From: Enchytraeus crypticus
Lineage: Eukaryota > Annelida > Clitellata > Enchytraeida > Enchytraeidae
Direction: 5' to 3'
DNA: 64,000 bases
Assembly: GCA_905160935.1 (NCBI GenBank)
Contig: CAJHZI010000191.1
Location: 1-64,000, forward strand
The translations under genes and the position numbers were made by a program. Positions 55,659 to 64,000 of this stretch are shown piece after piece (position 1 is the first letter of the stretch; every line of letters begins with the position of its first letter). The notes under the pieces are model-generated. The model saw only the letters and a list, made by a program, of their open reading frames with translations. It did no database searches and was not told the origin of the DNA.

Positions 55659-57581
55659 TTAATCCTTGTTATTATTTATAACCAATGGAGACATGAGATT
55701 GCAAAGGCCGGCTGAAATAGAAATGAAATCGTCTAAATGTGGCATTAGAAGGATGGGAACTGTTTCAGTCAATAATTTGAAATTTTTCATACGCCCTATA
55801 CAACGTTCTACATGTATGCGCACTCGTGCAATTAATGCTGAACTCTCAACATTACGTCCAGATAGTTACTTCTGGCCACGAGTAAATGACGGTACAGATA
55901 TAGTCACTCCCTTTGCACTCAAATCTTCTGCTATTGGGAAACCTCTATCTGCAAGTACATGATCTCCTGCTTGCAGAAGATCATAGAAGCCTGACTTCCG
56001 AACAAGCTCAATATCTGACACCCTACCTCCCCATGCCTTTGAAACATAGTCTACACCTCCAGTTGGTGTACAAGCAACTAAAACTTTTGCAGTGTTTCTG
56101 CCTTTGTAGTGAGAGTATATTTGTGCCCTAGTGGTCAGAGATGTAGGACGTTGAATAAAGATCTCTGTACAGTCTATTATGAAATGAGTTCTTCTAAACG
56201 TGCGTGATCTCTTAAATGATTTTGGTAAATTCTTTAACACGTTTTCTGAAGAAGGATTTACAATTAGCATAGATAGAAGTTTGGCAAGCAAAGGTGTAAA
56301 CTTATCAAATATGTGTGTAACAGTAGCCGCACTAACACCAAATAGATCACACAACATCTGCATTCCTAGATTCCTTCTGATCTTTACTAAAATCATCAAA
56401 ACGCAATTCTCTAACGACAAAGCCTTGATGTTTACATGCGAACTTAATTTAGACGAATGACAGCACAAAGTTTCAAAAACTTCGTACGACTCGATTCCTG
56501 TATAGTACTTAAGCCGAGTGGCATCAAATTTAAGGTTCTCTATACTGATTACTCGCTTTAGGCATTTCTCAGTTGTGTTTAATTGGCTTTCAGTAGCAGA
56601 TAAACTTCTCCGGAGCTGAGAATTTGCTCGGGTGAGCTCATGAAGTCTAGCAATTATGTTAGACCGCTTTGGTGTTGATGCCTGCGAGGAACGTGTTCTG
56701 TACTTTTTAGGTGTAGTTTGTAGTGAAGCCGAGGAAGTGGATGGTTTTTGGGTAGGAGCTGCTGCTGCTAATATATCAGGTTTATCGAATGCGCCTCGTA
56801 CAGTGGCCGGACCTTCTGAAGCCAATGAAGATGTACAATTATCTCCTGTAACAGAATTTAAAAATACCATCAGGGCAAATTGTTCCTTAAAATACTAACT
56901 GATTACGCATAAATGATTCAATATATCAGTTCTCCATTATATCATTTAATCAATTGATAATCTTCACATGGAATTGATTCTCATTGTACTAAATAATAGC
57001 ATAGCATCATTCACTGCAAATATAGATATGAGGTATATATGGTAATTTAAACAGTTATTACATTTTTGGATGTAAATAGATGAAGACTAGATTATGCTTC
57101 CTTTATTTACAATGAACAAATAGACTTGACAACTAATGCCACTATGGCAAAAATGTATTTATAAGGAATAAATCAACAAATACTGCTTTGACTATGTATC
57201 AGGATTATCATCATGAAGATTATTATCATCATCGTCATCACCATCAATTTTTAGCTGAGTTTCATGTTAGGCTTAATACTATAGTAATATTTTCTACAAC
57301 AGCTCTAGAATAAACATCAGAAAGATATATCATCTCTCAGCAGTACAACAAAAATGAGTGCAACTTGCAAACAAACCTAACGTAGCAGAGGCTGAAGGTG
57401 CAGTACGCTGCATAATCGGATATCTACTTTGCACATTGGCTTCTCTTCTTCGTTGGGCCCTATTAAATCTGGTTAGCGCAGCCTCAGCCTGATCAACATT
57501 TGAAGAAAAACTGAATATTGACGGAACATAATCTGGATGATCTGGACATTTATTTGGCTGCCCTAAAGCATAAATAAAACA

Positions 57582-57661
<80 letters not shown>

Positions 57662-58414
57662 TTTTTTACTTTAACTGTAATTTGGATAATCACATTTTCA
57701 CTACTAACTTTTTGAAGTCGACACATACTTGAAAAGACGAATAAATGATCATGAAATTAATTCTATCGTGCTGCTCAACTATCATGAGTTGAAGTTTAAC
57801 CATTGACTTGTGTAACCCAATGATTGAATCTCATTGGCAGCGGAAGAGATAACTATTAAATTACTTGAGACTGCTTTTATTAATTTATAGAGTTGCTGTA
57901 GTATTTTAAGTTACAAATAATTAGTTAATAGTGAATCACAAGTGACCAACTGCTTCTATGTTTTAACATATTAATAGTTATTTTCATTAGTATCATTAAC
58001 AATAATTATATAACCTATAACCTTCAAAATAATCACTGTAATAAATTTATTGATAGGTCAAAATGAAGTCAATATGTTGCAAAACTATAGTTTTTAAGTA
58101 AACAATCAGCCTAATTATCATTATAATAGAGGCGCTGCTTACTGTAATAATTAATAAGGCAAATAGAACTACACATTAATAGTCCTAATTTAAAGATACT
58201 TTCAACATATAGTCAGTTTTAGCTTACAGAATATTAAACTTACCAGTAATGAAATGATTCACGCACAATCGACTGCTATTCGAAGGCTTGAAATCTTTTG
58301 GATTAACAGCTTTTGTCCATTGTTCTCGACGTTCTTGATTCCATGGAAATTAAAAAAAATTTATAGTCCGATTTTCCGATAGTCAGATTTACAACCAAAT
58401 GCACAGCAGTACAT
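55659..58414 (-). pseudogene. THAP-DDE transposase of the ISL2EU-like element, broken
   Basis: Minus-strand exons: 58414-58244 (THAP start MYCCAFGCKSDYRK to SNSSRLCVNHFITG), 57562-57377 (QPNKCPDHPDYVPSIF, the end of the THAP domain) and 56845-55659. The last one has a coiled coil (ELTRANSQLRRSLSATESQL), a helix-turn-helix-like GMQMLCDLFGVSAATVTHIF and the catalytic core: FIIDCTEIFIQRP (Asp 1), HVLADRGFP (Asp 2) and RIHVERCIGRMK (Glu), then a normal end at NNNKD. All three catalytic residues are present. Breaks: a TAA and a one-base shift inside the THAP exon, and a TAA after FTRGQK near 55866 where a Gln codon is likely. THAP plus DDE_Tnp_4 is known from Harbinger-related and ISL2EU transposases. 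Confidence 0.8.
57589..57660. repeat. (AT)n microsatellite
   Basis: Perfect (AT)n of about 60 bp next to (CA)n, just upstream of transposase exon 2. Confidence 0.92.
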
Positions 58415-58657
58415 TTTAGATTTGTTCGAGACAACTATCCTGATAAAATTACAAGGTATTACGGGAATGTTAACTTTGAACGCAAGGACTAACCCTAATT
58501 TCTCTTTAACTGTTCAAATGAAAGAGACGTGCCTGCCGCAAGTCTGCCGTACGCGTGATCGTATGAGTATCAGCTGATGGCACAAGTGGCGCCTCTCACG
58601 ACAGAGAAATATGCTAGCGGTTTTTTAAAAGTAAACAAATTTTATGAATGGTCTATA

Positions 58658-60074
58658 TATGTGACGGCTTGTAGTATTGCTATTGCATTGATAAAGTATT
58701 AATCTACTAGATGTACTCTTGTGCAAAAATGCACACATCTAGGAACAATTGCCACTATTTAAATCTTAACCTCTCAGTAGGCCTACAAGGCGGACATCAA
58801 TAAAAAGATTTAATAAAGTCTGCTTCAGCAACTCGATCTTTTAAGCAGCTAGACGACCTCAAGTAGACGGGCGGCGATTCAGCACATATTGCTTGAATTG
58901 TTTTTTATCAAACTTCAGATTAATGCTTTACACCTGGGTAAAAAATAAATAAATTATAATTGTAATATCTTTGATAATAATAGTATCACGCATTAGGCTA
59001 TAGTGAAACGATTAACTATGTTGATATCTTTTATCTGAATCGAAAGGGCGCGCGGGCTTCATTCTTTTCTCTCATGAATAAATTATATATTACAGATTTG
59101 CAAATCAATCGATAAATAGATTTTAACGACCTGCTCCTCACCACAAGGCTATTAATATCACAAACGTCTCAAGTAGAAACTACAGTAGCTGCATCAACAG
59201 GTCGCTGACAAAGCACCACACGATATAACGTCTGAGTGCGCAGAGACAATTAACGATAATGAGAAAACGAGATCAGTGTAGAAAAAGTTATAGTTCAAGT
59301 CTAATAGAGGGTCAGAATATTGATATACGGCAGAAAGAGTTTAAGATTAACCTTTCCCAGGAAAATATATTATATTAATAGGCCTAAATACAATTATAGT
59401 TAATTATATAAAGATAGAAAATCTTGTGGTAGAGAACTGCACGAAAAGTTTACACGAAAACCATGCACAAAGCTATAAACTTATGCATTTTCCATGCACT
59501 TCTCGAATTACCAGAAATATTCAGCCAACCACAGAGCATTAATTAATTATTGAATTTCTAAATAAGACAAAGAAATAGGAAGTTTAGTTCGCTTGTTATT
59601 GTTTTGATCCTTGGGTTCTTTTTCCAGATCGTTTTTGTTTATCCTCAAATTTGGTGGGTTTATTTTTTATTACTTTAAGTTTATGGTTTACTTTAAGATT
59701 GCGATTTTAGTACGGCCTATAAAGCTGAAAGTTGCAGAATATATTGACGATAGTGGTCTAGATCATCCTGTGAAAATCTCCCATAATCCCTTGTGAACGT
59801 TTACAAAAATAATAACATTTTTTCAAATATTATAACTTTTATTGTAACATTATATAATTATAACAATATTATAATAGCATTTTAACTTGTCGAACTCAGT
59901 CGGATATTGTTCGGAAAAGTAAGTTTGGGTTGATATAATATAACAATAACGACATGATTATGTAATAATAATATCAGGGGTTGTAGATGTATATGCTCCA
60001 TAATAACCTCAACACTTATGACAAGCATAAGTATTTGTATTTCTGAGAAATTGTATATATGTATACGTGCACAA
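58658..60074. other. Intergenic AT-rich stretch
   Basis: Only a short SINE-B fragment (58990-59030: GTGAAACGATTAACTATGTT) was recognised. No gene. Confidence 0.5.
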
Positions 60075-60195
60075 GGGATTCAACAACAACAACAACAATA
60101 CGATTTGAGTGCTACTGTTGTCCATGACAATAACGAGCACTATGGAACCAAATAAAAACCCATGAGCTCAAACGTTCGAACGTTCGAGACAGCTA
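60075..60195 (-). repeat. LINE 3'-tail fragment
   Basis: (AAC)n followed by TGCTACTGTTGTCCATGACA and CGAGCACTATGGAACCAAAT, the reverse complement of the tail at 39900-39958. Confidence 0.65.
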
Positions 60196-60836
60196 TGGAC
60201 CAACAATTGCGCATATGCAGTAGATATAGATTTATTTATATAGAGTTAAGTCCTAACACCAAAAAAATCTCACAAATCTAAGTCTACTCACCCTAACCCT
60301 ACAAAATTAAACAACTTAAACTAATGAAAAAACAGAACATCAAACACAGATTATCAAATGTGACAAAAGCAAGACTCACGGGGTGCCAAAAGCATGACTC
60401 TCTGCCAAAACACCATGGCAGAACTCAATCGGTTACTGCTAACTAGATATAATGAATAGATGATAATAGGTAAAGTGTGAACTCTATATAACTTAAACGA
60501 CTTAATGTGCCTGTGCCAAAAGCATGACTCTCTGCCGGATGGTCATTAAGCTGTCTCAATCCGCTTGTCATACAGATTACATACAAATTAGCATCCCTAA
60601 AGAAAATTTTCCATAATTATTGTATCGAGTGTCTGTTTATCAAGTGAATTTGTGAGATTATTTCTGATCCAATTACACACATTTACTCAAAATTTCAAGA
60701 CAGAATGGTATTGTACAAGCACATTTGTACCCTTTTTTGCGCCATGACCCTCCATTTTCATGTGAATGCAATGGTTATATCTCTGAATTAGACTTTTTTT
60801 AAGAGTTCTACCAATCTACTGTTTTCATTTATGACA

Positions 60837-63180
60837 CTGACTATGTCTTTAACATAACATAACATAACATTTACATAGTCAGGAAGCAATTATATGCTTG
60901 TTTAAGACTCATCAGAATGCTCATAAAATCTAAATGAACCTAAAATGAATCTAAATGAACTAAAATGCTCTTAACTAAAACCAATTAATATTAATCAAAT
61001 CATACAGACTTCATGTCAACATGGCAAATTTATACATAGCCTATGTTTAACACTGAACATGCAATTAGCTTCTAATTTACATGTTCTTATGTTTATCATA
61101 TTTATTTTTAAAAGCATTCACTGATTCTGTTTCACCAACTTCGCTTGGCAAACTATTCCAAGCATTTATAACTCTCTGACAAAAGAAAAATTTCCTTGTC
61201 TACTTCTAAATTTATTAATTTTATAAATATGTCCCCTTGTGTTTCTGTTATTTGATAAATTAAACCAAATACTATGGTTAACTTTACTGAAGCCTTTGAG
61301 TATCTTAAAAGCTTCTACTAAATCTCCTCTAGTTGTGCTCTCACTTAAAGAGGTTAATCCTATGAATTTTAATCTATTCTCATAACTAAGTTTTTGACAG
61401 TCAAATACCAGCCTTGTTGCTCTGGCTTGTACCCTTTCTAATTTATCGATATCTTTCTTTAGATAGGGGCACCAAGCCTGAACGCAGTATTGAAGTTTGG
61501 GCCGTACAAGAGCCTTATATAGCCTTACCACAATATCTTTATTTCTACATGCAATTGTTTTTTTAATCATTCTTAATACACAATTAGCACTATTTACAAC
61601 TTTATTACAATTTTCACTAAATTTAAAAGAGCTATCCACAAAGACTCTAAATCCCTCTCACTGTTTGTGGATTTTAGTTTTATATTGTTCAATGTATACT
61701 CAATTTCTAAATTATTATTCCCTATATGCATAACTCTACATTTCTCAGCATTGAACTCCATTAGCCAATCCCTAGACCAGTTCTGTAATATTTTTATATC
61801 GTACTTTAAAATGTCAGCATCTTCAATGTTGTTTACTATCTTTGCTACTTTAGAATCATGTGCAAATTTACTAAATTTAGATACAATATCTATGTCAATG
61901 TCATTGATGTAAACTAAAAATAATAGAGGTCCTAAAACAGAGCCCTGTGGCACACCACTCTTCACTGCTGCCCATTCCGAGAACTCGTCCTCGACACACA
62001 CCCTTTGTTTTATATTGCTTAACCAATTACCTATCCTTTAAAAGTTTACCCGTTATTCCATGTGCTTCCAACTTACTAAGTAATCTTTTATGTGGAACTT
62101 TATCAAACGCTTTAGCAAAGTCTAGATGTAAGATATCAATGCTATTTTTATTATCTACTTCCTTTGTAATATATTCTAAAAAATCTAGCAAATTAGTTAA
62201 ACAAGAACGCCCACTAATAAAACCATGCTGACTATTTCTAATTAAGTTATATTCTTCCAAGAAACTAATTATTTTATCCTTAATAATGCTTTCAAATGTC
62301 TTACCAATTATACTTGTTAAGCTTATAGGCCTATAATTTGCTGCTTTATCCCTATTTCCCTTTTTATGTATTGGTACAACATTTGCATTCTTAATATCTT
62401 GAGGAACCACCCCTGTTTTCAATGAAGCTTTTAGTAGGTTTAATAGAGCTGGTGCTAATTCATCTCTTAGCTCCGAAATCAGTTTTCCATGAATCTCATC
62501 TGGACCTTGACTTTTATTGACATTTAGCGAATTTAATTTATTTATAACATCATCAATATCAAACTCAATATTATGTAAGGAGTATTCAAAGTTACCTTTG
62601 AAGATCCTAGCCGGTACTGGCATATTAACTAAATCATCTTCCACAAATACAGACGAAAAATATTTATTAAAATAGTTTGCAGTATCTTTATTATCTTCTA
62701 TAATGTTGTTATATTCATCTCTTAAAGGACCAATCTTTTAATAACCTTTTTGTTAGCATTAGCATAAGCAAAAAAACTCTTTGCATCATTCTTTATATTA
62801 CGAGCTAGCTGTTTTTCAAATTCTAACTTGGCTTTTCTATTTTCTGCAACCGATTTATTAAGCTGTTTCTTATATTCACAGTACAAAGTTTCATCATTAT
62901 CACTATTTTTATACTTATTCCAAGCATCTTTTTTGGCTTTTCTTTTTCTTCTTACCCTATTAGTAACCCACTTGCATCTATCTCTATTTTTGGCTTTCAA
63001 TTTAATACACTCATCACGAACCATCCTGAGACCTGTGTTAATATTATTCCATAAGCATCGTTATTATCATTATCACTTAAAACCATAAATAAATTTCTAT
63101 GCTGTATATTTCTTTTAATTTCTTCATAATTTACTTTAAAATAATCAAATTTTTGGACTTTCCTAGAGATCCAACTGCAT
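60837..63180 (-). mobile_element. 5'-truncated CR1-like LINE
   Basis: Minus strand, from the end of the endonuclease region (SRKVQKFDYFKVNYEE near 63170) through KSQGPDEIHGKLI, NYRPISLTSIIGKTFE, HGFISGRSCLTNLL, LDFAKAFDKV, SGVPQGSVLGPLLFLVYIND, FAHDSK (degenerate YADD box), VRPKLQYCVQAWCPYLKKDI and TRGHIYKINKFRSRQGNF. Frames change near 62725, 62030 and 61620, so it is dead. The tail is (TTATG)n at 60851-60870. The FAHDS in place of YADDS suggests that this copy also lost catalysis. It is related to the fragment at 19.3 kb. Confidence 0.85.
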
Positions 63181-64000
63181 TGAATTACAAAGTTAATGAT
63201 TAAACTTTAATCTGTGCATGCTTTGTGTGTCCCGGATTATTTACTAGGCTACAAAATTAGAGGCCTCGCAATAACCCTAGCTACCCTAGCTTTGATTAGT
63301 AAAGCACTATGTGTTACTGAAAGCTTGCAGTCTTGCATTGGGGGCGAAGGTAGACATTTCAAACAGTTACTTTGTTAGAATATTTTATAAAATAACTGAA
63401 CTGTCCTCTTTTGGTTCAACAAGATAAATTTAATTAGTCTAGTTTATAAATTTACTAATGAAAAGCAGACCTAATATATTTAAAAGAGGACAGTGTAATT
63501 TGACTTATGCTTATACTTATATTTACTAAACTTGCCTTGACCAACCAACACTTATGCCTCTGTTTTAGATTAAAGTACTGTTCAGAAATTTCAGTATTCA
63601 GGAATAAATCTTGCATGGTTATTAACTACAAGGTCAACGGCAAAAATTTTAGCGCTCAGCCAATGACAGCACTGACCTTCAGGATTGATTGACCAATCGG
63701 CTTACTTCTTAAACAAAACTAGAATATTATTTTTAATCAGTGGTATAACTAATCAGCCATGTAAACGTCCCAAAAGAGAGGCGCAGCTACGCATTACTTT
63801 ACACAGCGATTAAAGCTTAAAGAATACCAAATTGTGACTAATCAGTAGTTTACGCCATTGTTAATGTTTAACCCCCTGCTACCCTGCGATCAATTGTACA
63901 TCGTTTATCCTTGGGGCCAAAATTGACCCCATATCAGCCATGCTATTATTTGGAAAAAAATTGCGCTTTTTTACAATGACATTAAAAGTATGTTTAAAAT
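63181..64000. other. AT-rich end of window
   Basis: No gene or recognised repeat in the last 800 bp. Confidence 0.5.

Larger units (their letters stand above)
49843..58657. mobile_element. Two-gene DNA transposon, ISL2EU-like (THAP-DDE plus YqaJ)
   Basis: Inverted ends TATAGACCTTTGATAA (left) and the complement of TTATGAATGGTCTATA (right) match at 14 of 16 positions and bound 8.8 kb. Inside are a plus-strand gene with SWIM-like, YqaJ-nuclease and PHD parts and a minus-strand THAP-DDE transposase, tail to tail. From memory, this gene pair is the mark of the ISL2EU (formerly IS4EU) superfamily. A third, right-type end lies at 54676-54683, so the locus may be composite. Both genes carry a few stops or frame changes, so the element is dead. 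A flanking TA may be the target duplication but is not decisive. It also contains SINE-B, SINE-A and SINE-C insertions and two (AT)n arrays. Confidence 0.72.

Noticed and set aside
55866-56870. Domesticated transposase serving as a host gene
   Set aside because: The catalytic triad is visible, but the stop after FTRGQK and the damaged THAP exon argue for a dead transposon copy.
59611-59796. 61-codon frame in the right intergenic region
   Set aside because: AT-rich, no homology I can recognise and no splice partners.

Overview
The window is AT-rich nuclear DNA from an animal, probably an invertebrate. It has short exons with GT-AG introns, animal gene families (sacsin, xylulokinase), dense SINEs and 5'-truncated LINEs, hAT and THAP-type DNA transposons, and long AT, GA and CT microsatellites. 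I cannot name the species. A lophotrochozoan such as a mollusc would fit, but that is inference. I found no bacterial gene, CRISPR array, rRNA gene or functional tRNA gene, and recognised no LTR or virus-like element.

Three host genes were rebuilt by hand from exon homology, splice sites and reading phase. (1) 644-6050 (+): the last four exons of a sacsin (SACS) orthologue, ending in a DnaJ-like domain and a HEPN domain; the 5' part lies outside the window. (2) 15841-11994 (-): a complete four-exon gene for a secreted 326-residue protein with a signal peptide, a dibasic site, a Gly-Gln repeat linker and a C-terminal ricin-B-like beta-trefoil. (3) 26279-48039 (+): a complete 19-exon xylulokinase (XYLB) gene whose exons sum to 1599 nt, or 532 residues, close to the human length. 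Its introns are full of LINE and SINE debris.

The rest is mobile DNA. There are two short hAT MITEs with CAGTGG ends (5.4 and 7.6 kb) and three copies of a larger hAT-like element with TTCGG subterminal arrays (9.1, 17.3 and 23.7 kb); all show matched or near-matched 8-bp target duplications. LINE pieces lie at 19.3, 20.6, 25.3, 27.5, 31.4, 32.1, 43.5 and 60.8 kb. Several tRNA-like SINE families are present. At 49.8-58.7 kb is an 8.8-kb two-gene DNA transposon that looks like ISL2EU, with a SWIM-YqaJ-PHD gene (+) and a THAP-DDE transposase (-) facing each other.

The most interesting pattern is that exon edges in the two neighbouring host genes have been copied locally in tandem: the SACS intron acceptor and XYLB exons 6, 12 and 16. 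GATT-type microsatellites also sit just upstream of six acceptors and repeat a branch-point-like motif. In SACS one copied acceptor would add exactly 14 in-frame codons.
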